Made by a program: the position numbers and the translations under genes. The notes under the pieces were generated by a model, which saw nothing but the letters and a program-made list of their open reading frames with translations, searched no databases and was not told where the DNA came from. From NCBI RefSeq assembly GCF_028009165.1, contig NC_079246.1:2046001-2110000 (forward strand): a stretch of DNA of 64,000 nt. Reading direction: 5' to 3'. Origin of the DNA: Akanthomyces muscarius (Eukaryota; Ascomycota; Sordariomycetes; Hypocreales; Cordycipitaceae). Positions 1 to 13,009 of the stretch are shown here, piece after piece; the stretch's first letter is position 1, and every line of letters begins with the position of its first letter.

Positions 1-46
1 GTGACAAGGGAATATTAATTCAACCTGCGTCGTCCCGCTCGGCAGC

Positions 47-1785
47 TTAAATGTGCATTCTCGGCGACAGTCGCTTCCAGAAACTACAAGACCATCTGAG
101 GTGGCCGGTATCCTCAACCTTTGTTTCCCCGCCATTTCTAAAGACAAGGCGTGCGCGTCTTTGTGGCCTCCACCGTTCCCAATGGGTAAGCTTGACCTTG
201 TGAGGCCCAACCTTCGATGAGTCCTTGCGTTTGGTGTCCGTGTTCGGGTCGAGCGACTTGACAAAGCTGGTCCAGTATCGCTGCTTGAGAAACGGGACGT
301 CCTCGTTGACGCCGCCCTCGCTGTAGCGTCCTGGGCTGAAGCTGACGGCGGGTCGCCCCCAGAGCGTGGCGGTCTCGATGTTTTGGCGGACGACGGCATC
401 TTGAATCTCCCGCTCCTCGACTTGCCAGAGATAGAGCCAGGCTGAATCGATGCCTTCTTGCTTCATGACTTCCGCCGCGAACAGGGCGGGGCAAGTGTAG
501 CGCGAATCCTGATGAGCGTTGCTGATGGTCTCTGGCCCTTGGCCGTGTTTGAGCGTGTGCTTGGGATACATGGGACCAATCTCCTCCAAGTCCTTTGGTA
601 GGAGGTTGGGGTACAGGGCGTGCATGTACTCGATGGAGTCTTCCGTGGTGGAGCCGCGGTGGTACGCAAACTCGGGGCTATTGTTGACAATGTTGCCGAT
701 CATAAACGGGACTCTGGCGTAGTGACTCTGCCCGAAGTTGTTGGAGATGGTGTCGACGATGACGTCGTCGTCGATGAGCGGCAGCCACGGGTCCCAAGGT
801 GGTACCTTGAGGTTGGATAAGGTCGCATTGCGGCTCGCAGCCTGGATTTCCTCGGCGGAGAGTTTGCGCATGCACTCGAGGCTAGAGTCTTCGCCATTTT
901 CTATCGGCGATCTGGAAAGAAGACCGTACTCTGTTGTACCATCACAACCCACCTGCTTCACGAACTCACGGTATCGCACGTCTGCTTCGGTCATGTTAAG
1001 CATCGGGGCAAATGAAGGAGACTCTGCAATGATGCCTGTGAAGCGATGATTACTGCTCTTTTGCATGGTAAGAAGAATCAGAACATTTTGCGCGCCAATG
1101 CCAGATCCTCCAATGACAACGTGCTTGGGATCGCCACCGAAGTGATGGATGAAATTGTTCACCCAGTCCAGAGCCTTGACCTGATCCCTGATTCCATTGT
1201 TGGTGCTGGTGTTATTGCCCTTGATCAAGAATCCATATGGTCCAACGCGGTAGTTAAACGTGATGACGACAAAGTTCATGCCGTTGTTCTCCAACAAATG
1301 TGTAGCATTTACGTTGGAATCGGCCCGTGTGTTCTCGTACCCATCCCCAGAGACGTAGACGAACACGGGCAGGTTGGATTTTTCTTTAGCATTGGAGGGA
1401 GCCTGGACATTGATGAAAAGGCAATCTTCGCTATGGCCAGGATCATCCACTGGATTGCCCGTGACAAGGCAAAGATCGCCGTGAGCTCGCGCAGACTGCA
1501 TGTCATCCTCGTCCTCGGGCTCGTGTGGGTGCCTGAAGCGTCAGGGTCCGGTAGGCGGCGAGGCGTAGCGCATGCCCAGCCACTGAGTGATTCCATTGGA
1601 AAGAATCAGTCCGTTGTAACGGGCGGAGGGAAGATGAACTTCGCTGTCGACTGCAAGTGCCGGCGGCGCAATGAGCGACGCCACGACGGCGAGAAGTAAA
1701 ATCGAGCGAATCTGCAGGCGGTTGACAATTTGAAACTGATGATGGGATGAATACTGAAGAACACAAGCAGACAAGAATGAAACAT
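47..1785 (-). pseudogene. Carboxylesterase type-B (lipase/cholinesterase-like) gene interrupted by an in-frame TGA
   Basis: The reading frame resembles a secreted fungal type-B carboxylesterase (alpha/beta hydrolase). Visible hallmarks are a hydrophobic leader ending PPALA, GMRYASPPTGP, SEDCLFINVQAP, the FNYRVGPYGF block and the GGDPKHVVIGG lead-in to the nucleophile elbow. The frame is broken by one TGA at 1541-1543, exactly where the family motif PPTGxLRFR should run on; RFR follows directly after the stop in the same frame, so this is a nonsense change rather than a frameshift. No plausible intron removes it. The elbow reads GGSGIGA instead of GGxSAGA, and the expected catalytic His near IETATLWG appears to be Gln, so even a read-through protein may be inactive. 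No in-frame ATG precedes the leader unless a 53-bp intron (1712-1764) joins ATG 1785 to it; a TATATAAG lies immediately upstream of that ATG, leaving the start uncertain. Family call firm, pseudogene status probable. Confidence 0.72.
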
Positions 1786-2198
1786 GCTTATATATTTGTC
1801 GGAACGCCGCAGTTCTTGACTTGGCGGAGGGATGAAAGTAAATGTGGTGGCGCCGTATGGCGCTCGCCTCGTTCGCCTCCTTTCTGACTGGCGAGGAACT
1901 TTGAAACTAACTTGGGTATGGGACGATGATTTCTATGCCGACGAGCTACATATCAGTATATGTGAATTTCAGGGCAGCATTTCTGGCAATGACGTGAATG
2001 CTAACGTTACGAGACAGTAACTAAGCAGACCAAGTTGTCACGAGCATCGACCCAAACACGGTAGCATAGCAAAATGTACAATTTGTTTTTATATGTACTC
2101 ACATAATGTCGATCTACATACGAGAAAATATGATGGAGGCTGACCAGCAACCCCCCAAGAAAGAGGAAACTTTCGTCAGCTAAGCCACCAAAGTCTAC
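1786..2198. other. Intergenic, no gene seen
   Basis: Upstream region of the esterase locus and 3' flank of the small secreted-protein gene. No coding signal beyond short unsupported frames. Confidence 0.5.
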
Positions 2199-2816
2199 CT
2201 ACTTAATCCCAAACGCCTTTTTCGCGCGCGTCAAGTACGCCTGTCGCTCCGGCGTCACACTCACGCCCACGCAGGCCATGTACGCCGCGAACCCAGCATC
2301 GATATTCTTCTGCAGCGCGTCGCGCACCGCCTTTGGGCACTGCGTCGTCAGGAACCACGGCCCGCTCGCAAAGTTGTGCTCGTCGGGCTGCACCAGCGAC
2401 AGGATGTAGTTGAGCTTGTCCGGGGCCAGGCCGTCGACCGACTCGACGTCGGCCACCTTGTCCTTGACGCCGTCGAGCGACTTTGCGTACAACAGGTTGT
2501 AGTTTGCCATTTGCATGTTGGCGGTGCCCTGCCCGGGCCGGCCCGGGTAGACGTTGTGCTTGTAGCGGAAGTCGACCGATTCAAACGCCATGAGCGCCAG
2601 CACGGCGGCAATCTCGTTGGCCGTCTCGAGCTTGTAGGCGGCCATGGCCTTGATGAGGGGCGTCGCGGCCTGGTCGGCGGTGCGGCACTCGGCGGCCTCG
2701 CTGGGCGGGCAGCTAACGGACCCGGGCGCGATGATCTTGATGGCGTCGACGGCCTTGTTGGCCGCGGCGAGAGTGGCCAGCTGCAAGACAGCAGACAGGG
2801 CCAGAGTGAGTTTCAT
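2199..2816 (-). CDS. Small secreted protein, possibly lysozyme-like
   Basis: Single-exon gene of 205 residues starting at an ATG. Residues 1-19 form a clear signal peptide (basic start, hydrophobic core, cleavage after LAAA). The mature part is about 185 residues, alpha-helical looking, with four cysteines (after VS, after AAE, in TTQC and in MAC) that could form two disulfides. The segment around residues 75-105 (an ESVDF motif followed by PGRPGQGTANMQM) resembles the catalytic-Glu region of lysozyme-like or lytic-transglycosylase folds, where a Glu precedes a glycine-rich GxGxxQM stretch; this is a weak, eye-level similarity. Export from the cell is well supported, enzymatic function is not. 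It could equally be an effector-like or cell-wall protein. Confidence 0.75.
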   Translation of the reverse strand: MKLTLALSAVLQLATLAAANKAVDAIKIIAPGSVSCPPSEAAECRTADQAATPLIKAMAAYKLETANEIAAVLALMAFESVDFRYKHNVYPGRPGQGTANMQMANYNLLYAKSLDGVKDKVADVESVDGLAPDKLNYILSLVQPDEHNFASGPWFLTTQCPKAVRDALQKNIDAGFAAYMACVGVSVTPERQAYLTRAKKAFGIK

Positions 2817-3811
2817 GGTTGTTTCTTTTTTTTTTCTTGACTTTTTCGATGGGAAAATGTTGAGAACCAGGGTTTCTTCTTGTTACAAGGTCCAAGGCCA
2901 GGGTATGGGGATGAGCAAGCTTAAATATTATCGAGGGAGTGGGAAAGCGAGGTGTGTAAGTCGTGGACAAGGGGTTCTTGTCCTGCACAGCACAATGAAT
3001 AGGTAGGACCCACCCGTGGTATATTAAAGACAACATGATACTGCAAAAAACTAAACGACAATGGACAAATTAATTCGCTTCCCGTGGGGGGCTAGTGCAG
3101 TTTGACAACTGTCTTTTTAATTACTGATTGAGCCGCATGCGTTGAAAATGCTTCCCTGTTTCCTACCTACCGTGTGGTTTCATGCCAACGACGCCTGTCA
3201 GCGAATCGTTGCCTCTTCAGGCGCTTACCGCTGAAACGCTACGTTGCGCGGGGCACTAGATCCCCTGGGACAGCGCCCGAGCCCGCTGCGGCTTGGTACG
3301 TTGACCCTTGCGGACATGGCATAAGGTATGTCGGGTTTATAGGTAGTTAGCGCTGCTTTCGGAGCATCAACAGCGTATTCTTAGCAGTGGGACGTTACAC
3401 GGTGGCCGCTGGGAGAGTGACACCAGAGAAATAGATTGACTACACATCAAAGACGCACTGTCGCGGGCCAAGGAGCCCACCTGATTGATTGCTTCTACCG
3501 CTGAAGGCCATGCAGGGATATACTTGGATCAAAGGACCGTCAAACTGTGGGTGAGACGCAACTGGGGAACTAGAGATGTCAGCTGAACACTCTCCTGTCC
3601 GGCTGTACACATTCCTCCAGGTCGGCGGTTGTTTCTGTCCGCTCTGTGTTACTGATTAGAAATGATCACATTTGTAAATGCCGTGCACAACTTTCGACAG
3701 CGGTTCAACTGCCCGCGCCCTTGCGTTCACATTTCAACTAAGTATGTCACCTCTATACAGGATGGGTATCGTACAAGGCCATGTAAGCAATGCCATCTAT
3801 CTCCGCTCCTC
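2817..3811. other. Intergenic, about 1 kb, promoter of the secreted-protein gene
   Basis: Contains a T-rich stretch right before the 2816 start and scattered AT-rich motifs but no supported gene. The downstream part is the 3' flank of the AMSH-like gene. Confidence 0.5.
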
Positions 3812-5490
3812 TCATTGCGTTCTGAGGTCCTGTACATAAAACGGCAGCTTGTCGCTCTCGTACACGTGCCCAGTAGGATGTTCCGTCTCGCAGTACAGGT
3901 TGTCAACCGAGTGCGGGTGAAATGTGCTCGTCTGCTTGCAGTCAAGGATATGGCTCAGGCCAGGCGGGTGCGTCAGTCGGAAAATGCCATATCTAGTGTC
4001 CGTTAGTGAGTCTTCAGAGTCGAACAACCGTCCACAGTGTACATACGATGGGCTGAACTTTGGCGCGCAAACAATAGCCACACTTTCTGGCATCATAATC
4101 TGATAACCAGCGTGGGTGTGCAAGTCCCGAGAGCTCATAAAGCATGTCTGCGTCGGGTGTGTGTGAATCCACCCGAGCACAAGCAAATCTTCATTCATGC
4201 AATACTCGGCCATGGTGGCTTCGTTCACCGTCTCCACGGTATCCGATGTGCATTTTTGGTCAGGTATAATGAGACAGCGCACAAAGAGTGCGTTGTTGAC
4301 CGGACTTCCGCAAAGAACTCCACACATCTCGAGCCCTGCGGCCGTGTTCTTAGCAGCAATGTCCAAGAATGTCCGGCGAAGCTTGCTGGGTATAAACATG
4401 GACCGAATCGGATCTCCATTCTCTAGATAGGCACCAGGCTTGAAAGTAAGCCGCTCCTTCTTCGGTACTGCCGGTGTCGACAAAGGCGCTTTCGGAGGTG
4501 GCGTTGGCGCAGATGATTGATTGTAGTTTGGTGGAGGCACAGGCGGCTCTTCGCGTGCATCCCACGTCGGAGGTGCTTCCTTGGGTGGCCGTTCCGGTAC
4601 TAGAGGAGGAAACTTGGGAGGTATCGCAGGCTGCTGCTCGTGCTGGACATCTATCGGCCGCGGCTTGGAAACCGAGGGATAGTGATACCGTCCGGTTTCT
4701 GAACGACCCTGGCTATACGCATCGGTATCCTGCTGTGCCTCGGCGTTGCGATCAAGGTTGTTGCGAACCGCTGCCATTTGCTGCTGCAGGTCAACGTCCT
4801 CCGTTTTGCTGAGATAATCGTTTCGCCAACTGTCAAAGTAAGGCCTGAGAGATGTTGTTCTGGAATTATAGCTGTCTTGTTTCGTCCGACGCACACGAGT
4901 CCGGCGGTCGAGCTCTTCCTGGGCCAGGTCCACAGCCAAGTCCTGGTGGTCTGCGGCGTCGAGAATCGTCGTCTGGCGTTGCAGAGTAGGGTCCTGCGCC
5001 GCAAATCCGGCATACGAGCACGCTGCACCGTCGCTCGATGCGGGGTGCTGAGGTTTTCGCGGTCGCATTCGCTCCCATTCCTGGAGACTGCTCTCGATAG
5101 CAGGTTTGAGCATTTCCAGCTCTTGAATGACATCGCCGATGCGAGCTTGCAGCGCCTTGACAGACTTGCGCGCGAGCGGATCTTTGTACTCTGGATGCGT
5201 GGCCAGATAATTCAGCACGAGGACAGAGTGTCGGTACAGCATCATATAGGCTCGGCCGTAATCGCTGTCGGACATGGCAAACGCTGCCTATCATGTAGGT
5301 TAGCTCGGCGGCTGGGCAGGGCGGCGGCCAGGCACGTTTTTGGGCACCATACTTCTTGGCATAGCGTCTCTGCTGTTCTTATCCAGTGTCGGAGCGGGAT
5401 ATTGACGTTAAAGGCAAAGTTCTCGGCCTGGGCCACAAGGTCCTGGACAGTGGGCGGCCTGCCCGGCCGCATCGCTGAAGAAGCATCCAT
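3812..5490 (-). CDS. AMSH/STAMBP-type JAMM deubiquitinase (Sst2-like)
   Basis: Zn-dependent endosomal deubiquitinase of the AMSH family, expected to trim Lys63-linked ubiquitin at ESCRT-0. Three exons fit: 5490-5353, 5287-4047 and 3992-3812, giving 519 residues. Exon 1 supplies the N-terminal USP8-dimerisation-like segment (VQDLVAQAENFAFNVNIPL) and joins across a 65-bp intron to EAAFAMSDSDYGRAYMMLY. The middle is Pro-rich (PPKFPPLVPERPPKEAPP), a possible SH3 ligand. The C-terminal MPN+ domain carries EMCGVLCG and the full JAMM signature HTHPTQTCFMSSRDL near residue 421, so the metal site is intact. A 54-bp intron (3993-4046; GTATGT donor, CTAAC branch point) restores PSYGIFRLT; it is a multiple of three with no stop, so retention would insert 18 residues near the active site. 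VPS4, another late-ESCRT gene, lies nearby. Confidence 0.93.
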
Positions 5491-6053
5491 GACGAAGCAG
5501 CGCGGTAGATGGAGTCGAAATACGTCAGTTCTCCCTATCGGAAGACGTTGGAGGAGAAGAGCATCGCAAGTTGGTCGTCAGCCCGTGGCAAATGTTTTAT
5601 GTGCCACGCTTGGGCAAATGTTTGCCGATGATGGACTTGGAGGGGTAGCTGCAGACCTGGTGCCTGGAAAACGGTGCAGTGACGCGCATCCACACGGGTC
5701 ACAGGTATGCACATGACGGGGCGGCGAATGACGTCTGAGGGAGCTGTAGGCCCCGAAAATGTATGCTAAATGCTGAGACAACAATGCGGTTGATTCTACT
5801 CTTATTTGGTTTAAATTGCTAGACGTGGCAATTTGACATCCCTAAAGCTCTGCCACGGGTTTGCGTACTAGTATCGCAACCGCAGGCAGCCACAACTGCC
5901 ATGTGCTGAGCCGGCGCCACGTATGCTCGCAGAGCACGCCGATTCCTGGAAAGATGAATAAATAAAACTCAGGATGGGTATTTCATATCCTCTAAAACTT
6001 TTGGCCAAGTTGCAAATAGCTCTCTTCCCATGTCAATTGGTACTTCGCCTGGT
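5491..6053. other. Intergenic, AMSH promoter and prefoldin 3' flank
   Basis: No coding signal recognised. Both neighbouring genes are on the minus strand, so this segment holds the 3' end of prefoldin and the promoter of AMSH. Confidence 0.5.
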
Positions 6054-6585
6054 TTACTGGGCGCCGGCGTTTCCAGCAGCTTGCTGGGCAGCCGTTTGGA
6101 CCTGAATGATTTCCGTACGCTTGTTGTCAATCTTTCCCTGCGTTTCTTTGATTTGGGTCTCAAGACGTGACCTGCATATATCAGTTGCTGTTCGCACATG
6201 TCTCGTATGGAGCGCATCTGACATACATCTCATTGCTGATAAAGTCAAGTCTTCCCTTGACAGTGTTTTCAGCCTCAAATTTTTCTTGCTTTAGAAGAAC
6301 AGGACCAGCAAGTTTGTAGATGGTCTCGCCTTCAGCCAACGTCTCAAACTCCTACAAATGGTGAGCTAGTGTTCCCGTCAACCTCTCCTGCTATGACTAT
6401 ACCTTTTGTACGCTGAGGTTCTCTTGGCGCTGTCCGTCAAGCTTTTGTCTCGAGTCAACAGAAGACTGTAGATCTGAACCAGGCGTTAGAAGCAGTCCGT
6501 ATTGTTGCGTTGCCATCAACTTGCCTTGCTGAAGTTTTTGATACTCCTCCGAGAGCGCCTGCAGGCGGGCTTGCGGTGCAGCCAT
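6054..6585 (-). CDS. YKE2/PFD6: Prefoldin subunit 6 (beta-type)
   Basis: Subunit of the hexameric prefoldin chaperone that hands nascent actin and tubulin to the CCT chaperonin. Four exons fit: 6585-6525, 6473-6403, 6351-6227 and 6171-6054, totalling 375 nt and 124 residues, the normal length. The product has the two beta-prefoldin coiled-coil helices joined by the hairpin region (IYKLAGPVLLKQ, GRLDFISNEM) and a low-complexity tail rich in Ala and Gln. Intron 1 (6474-6524, 51 bp) has a GC donor (GCAAGT) and a CAG acceptor; only this splice yields the conserved KLQQDLQSSVDSRQKL, so a non-canonical GC-AG intron is well supported. That intron is a multiple of three and stop-free. The gene is divergent from VPS4. 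Confidence 0.93.
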
Positions 6586-8458
<1,873 letters not shown>

Positions 8459-8837
8459 TGTTTCTGGAATTGTGCATGGCCTAAACTTGAACTGAGGTAA
8501 AGGGGGTTGTATACATCATAGCGGCGTCTTTGGGAGTTTTTCAGAGATAATTTTGCATCTAGTTGAGGGACTCGTTTCTGAGTTTTGTGCTGAATTGTGA
8601 AGCGGTTCTCCACGGGGAGAAGGTCAAAATGAGCACACTGACGATATTTACATCACGATAAAGTACAAACATGAGTATTGGTTTTGAAAATAAATGAATA
8701 AATAGCTAAGCAACTATAGATTTTGTCCTGCTTTCCCAACCCATAATTCAGTTATCAAACTGACTGACATGTATTTTTGACCTTTTTTTATTTGTTTTAT
8801 ATTTACATCATCATCGTCTCATTTTATTGTGGTATAA
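8459..8837. other. Convergent 3' flanks of VPS4 and transketolase
   Basis: AT-rich 379-bp spacer between two convergent genes. It should hold both 3' UTRs and polyadenylation sites; AATAAA-like strings occur around 8690-8700. No gene seen. Confidence 0.5.
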
Positions 8838-11325
8838 TTAGATAAGCTGCTGGAAGGCGCGGTTCAGAGGAGAGCGGACGTTGGGAACATCCTTCCAGAA
8901 GTCGACGGTGGCGACGGCGCGCTTGGCGATGCCCTCGGGGGTGAACTCGAACTTCTTGTAGACGTCCTTGTAGGCGCCAGAGGCACCGAAGCGGTTGAGA
9001 CCGAACTGCTCGTGCGAGTAGCGCTCCCAGCCCATGGTGCTCATGACCTCGACCGACAAGATGGGGATGCCGTCGGGCAGGACAGAGAGGCGGTACTCCT
9101 TGGACTGCGTGTCAAAGACCTCGAAGCAAGGAATAGAGACAATACGGGCCTTGAGGCCGTGCTTCTCGGAGAGGTACTTGGCGGCTTCGACACAGATGGA
9201 AACCTCGGAGCCGGTAGAGATGAGGGTAATGTTGGCGCCCTCGACCTCCTGCAGGACGTAGGCACCCTTGGAGGCCTTCTCGATGGTGCAGCCCTCGAGC
9301 TGGGGAAGGTTCTGGCGCGACAGAGCAACGATGCTGGGGGTGCTCTTGGAGGTCATGGCGACGTAGTAGGCAGCGGAGGTCTCGTTGCCGTCAGCAGGGC
9401 GCCAGACCATGCAGTTGGGCAGGGCGCGGAAGTGGGCAAGAGTCTCAATAGGCTGGTGAGTAGGACCGTCCTCACCGAGACCAATGGAGTCGTGGGTGGC
9501 GACCCAGATGACGCGGAAGTGCGACAGAGCGGACAAACGAACGGCTCCGGCAGCGTAGGAGACGAAGTTGAGGAATGTGCCGGCGTAGGGCAGGATGGTA
9601 CCGTAGGCGGCGAGACCGTTGAGGATGGCACCCATGGCGTGCTCACGGACACCATAGCGGACGTAACGGCCAGAGTAGTCACCGAGGCCGGTGGCCTTGG
9701 GCTGGAAGTCGACGGCATCCTTCCAGCGGGTAAGGTTGGAGCCAGTCAGGTCGGCGGAACCACCAAAGAGCTCGGGAACGGTAGCCTCAATCTTGGTAAG
9801 GACGGTCTCGGAGAGCTTGCGGGTGGCGACGGCATCGTCGGCGGGAGTGTAGGTGGGCAGGGACTTCTCCCAGCCCTGGGGAAGCTCGCCAGCCTGGCGA
9901 CGGACAAGGTCAGCGTGCTCCTTGGGGAAACTCTCCTTGTACTTGGCGAAAAGCTGGTTCCACTCGGCCTCGGCGGCGGCACCATCGGAAGAGTGCTTGC
10001 CGTAGAGGTCGTAGACCTTTTGGGGAACGGCGAAGGTCTCGTCGGGGTTGAAGCCGAACTTCTTCTTGACCTGAGCAACGTCGTCGGCCTTGAGGGGAGA
10101 GCCGTGGACGCCGCCGGTACCCTGCTTGAGAGAGCCGTAACCAATGGTGGTGCGGAGCTTGATCATGGAGGGCTTGTCCTTGACAGACTGGCACTCCTTA
10201 ATGGCGGCCTCAATGCCATCGAGGTCGTTGTCACCGTCACCGACGGTAACGACGTGCCAGCCGTAGGCCTCATAACGCTTGACAACGTCCTCAGTGAAGG
10301 CGCAGTTGATGTCACCGTCAATGGAAATGTGGTTATCGTCGTAAATGCAGATGAGGTTACCGAGCTGGAGGTGACCAGCCAAGGAGCTGGCCTCACTCGA
10401 GACGCCCTCCATCAGGCAGCCATCGCCGAGGAAGCAGTATGTGTAGTTGTTGAGCAGGTCAAAGCCATCCTTGTTGAAGATGGCAGCAGAGTGGGCCTGG
10501 GCCATGGCAAGACCAACGGCGTTGCAGACACCCTGGCCGAGGGGGCCAGTGGTGACCTCGATGCCGGGAGTATCATGAGCCTCGGGGTGGCCGGGAGTGA
10601 TGCTGTCGACTGACTGTGTGGCGAGGGCCCGGTCAGCTCTGGTGCGCTGGGGCGGGCGGGCAGAAAATAGGGGAAGTACTCACGCGGAAAGCCTTGATGT
10701 CATCCATGGACAGCTTGTAGCCGAAAAGGTGAAGCAGAGCATATTGGAGCATGCAGCCGTGACCGTTGCTGATTGGTGTTGTTAGTTGGAGATGAGCATG
10801 GCGGAGCTACCCAGTTGGGCAGTGGCGCGGGCGGTCAGAACTTACGAGAGGACAAAACGATCGCGGTTCAGCCACGAGGGGTTCTGGGGGTTGAAGCGCA
10901 TGAACTTGTTGAAAAGGACGTGGGCAACGGGAGCCATGCCCCTAAAGTTGTGAGTTAGCTGATTGTTCTCTCGTTGTTGCGGCCCGACCGGATGAAGCAT
11001 GGCGGGGTGGCAAGCTGCGTTCGACAGCGTGAGGGAGCTTACATGGGAGCACCGGGATGGCCCGAGTTGCTGTGGAAGGTGGCATCCACCTGGAAAGAGG
11101 CTCTCGTTAGTATTCTGACTCTCTTTTTGCCATTTTGTCGACGGATTCGGCACGTGTAGCAGCTTGCCCGCGATGCCAAAGCTGAGACGCCAGAGTCGCT
11201 GCAACGGCATGGCGGGGTGCTAGCTATGGAGGGGTCCCAGCGGTAGCATGAGAATGGGAAATAAAACTTACCGCCAGAAGGCGGATGGTGTTGATAGCCA
11301 GTTGATCAATTTCTCCGTAGGCCAT
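8838..11325 (-). CDS. TKL1: Transketolase
   Basis: Thiamine-diphosphate enzyme of the non-oxidative pentose phosphate pathway, cytosolic. Five exons fit: 11325-11272, 11089-11043, 10941-10846, 10768-10684 and 10613-8838, totalling 2,058 nt and 685 residues, matching yeast Tkl1 (about 680). The joined N-terminus reads [18 protein letters not shown] then [11 protein letters not shown], with the conserved SGHPG motif. Further hallmarks are [25 protein letters not shown], the ThDP/Mg signature [30 protein letters not shown] and [16 protein letters not shown]. Introns are clustered in the first fifth of the gene; the first is the longest (182 bp). Strong codon bias explains the long open frame on the opposite strand. 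No defect seen. Confidence 0.96.
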
Positions 11326-13009
11326 GATTGCGAATAATTGGTATAGTAGGAAAACAGATGGAAGTTTCCCGGGGCAATTGAGTGGTTTATGAAGGGGGCA
11401 GAAACAGGAGGAGAGGCCGAGCAACACCGTGAGCGGCAGAAAAAGTTGTAGTGGATCTCGAGAGTTTCTGTTGGGAGGGGTACATTATGTCATTTGCCAT
11501 GCTGAAAGTGACCCGTGCTGATGGAGAATACTTCATTCGCCCACAGTGGAGGCGCTTGGTGCAGCTGCTTGTCTACTGGTGCTGTATGTCTAGCCCAAAG
11601 CCGTTTCTGACAGAACAGCCATGATTATACTTTGCTTATTCCATCGTTACCAATTTCAATGCCATGGTTACGGCAGCCATCTGCGATGTAAGCGGCTTGA
11701 GGCTGGAACAGCGACGGGCAGTTCGCCTCTAGACATCATCGTGCCACCGCAAAGGCACATACGCAGGCAGCATTCACCAGTCGAACTCTGCCTCCCCGCC
11801 ACCTGCTAAACGCGTCTTTTTCTGTCCCAATACTCGTGCCATCCGCCGCTATCTACATTTCTATGGATACACACACATCGCTGCGCCGAATGGATGCACA
11901 AACACCGGGCCCATCTCCATCGCAACGCCGCGTTCCCCCTGCCGGAAAAACGCTAGTCGTCGAGAAAATAGGGCCGCTGGCAAATCATATTCACGCACGC
12001 TCGTGATAACGATCAATCTCTTCGTCTCTACTGGTACTAGGTACATGTCAGTGTCCGTTGCCGTCATCGGCTGCCTGCGACAATGACGACAGTGTGGATA
12101 GCCTCTATTCCAGCTCGGTACCTAGCGACGCAGAAATTCTCTTCAACGTAGCACTAACAGCATACGGAGTTATGCACCTCGGTCTTGGCCGTAAATCTCT
12201 GCCGCTGCTACTGCATCGAGATATTCCCTCGGCTGGTTTTAAGAAAATATAAAAATTCCGGCGGTAAGCCAACGCGGTCTTTCCCGGGGACCTGTGTGCA
12301 ATAGCCGGCCTATGTCCTTACGTGCACAGTCCGCTGGGCGGACGATCGGGCCTCAAGGCTATCTACTGTGAAATACATTGGTATGTAAGAGTCCATTCCA
12401 GAGATGCATATCCTAGAATTTCCGAGGCTTCGACCATTATTGCTGTTCCAGAGCAGCAGCTTGTAAGATACAGTTGCGATAGCGAAGTACAGGCGTGCTA
12501 TTACTTCTCTTGAATGAGGACTAAACATGAGCCGCGAGTTGAGCTGCCAAGAAAATCAGCAAAGCCCAAAAGGACATGAACGATGCCACATAGTAATCCA
12601 AGCATGATTTTCAAGCAAAGTGCTTCCGCAGAGCAACGAGAATACCAACCAGCAGTGGCCTACAGATAGCCATTCTTTTAGTGCTGTTGGGAATCAGCTT
12701 GCAGCTCTACAGTAAGGAAGCGAGATGAGCCTTGTGAGTTTACAAATACGAGGATAATGTGCAAAGAGGAGATCTTCTATTTCTCGGAAGAAACAAGATA
12801 AACTGCCAAGCGGACTTGGAATTTATTCTACCCTACCATTATTCGGCCATCTACCCGTCTGCCTGTGGTGCCTGAGATCGTGCTGTGGGCTCCACCAAAA
12901 AGTTGTCGCACAGCTTCTGTCGCTGGCGCTTGCCCAGCGCTCGACCTTGATTGATTGATTGATTGCTTTTCGGCACAACATCTTGCTCAATCACCCTCTC
13001 CCCCGCTTG
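11326..13009. other. Intergenic, about 1.7 kb, no gene recognised
   Basis: Holds the transketolase promoter (pyrimidine-rich on the minus strand near 11326-11460) and the promoter of the Mtf1-like gene. A short TTGA tandem run lies at about 12948-12964. Only short unsupported reading frames occur. Confidence 0.5.

Noticed and set aside
9012..10613. 533-codon open frame antisense to transketolase
   Set aside because: It mirrors the strongly codon-biased transketolase exon, has Gly/Val/Asp-rich simple composition and no domain; an antisense shadow.
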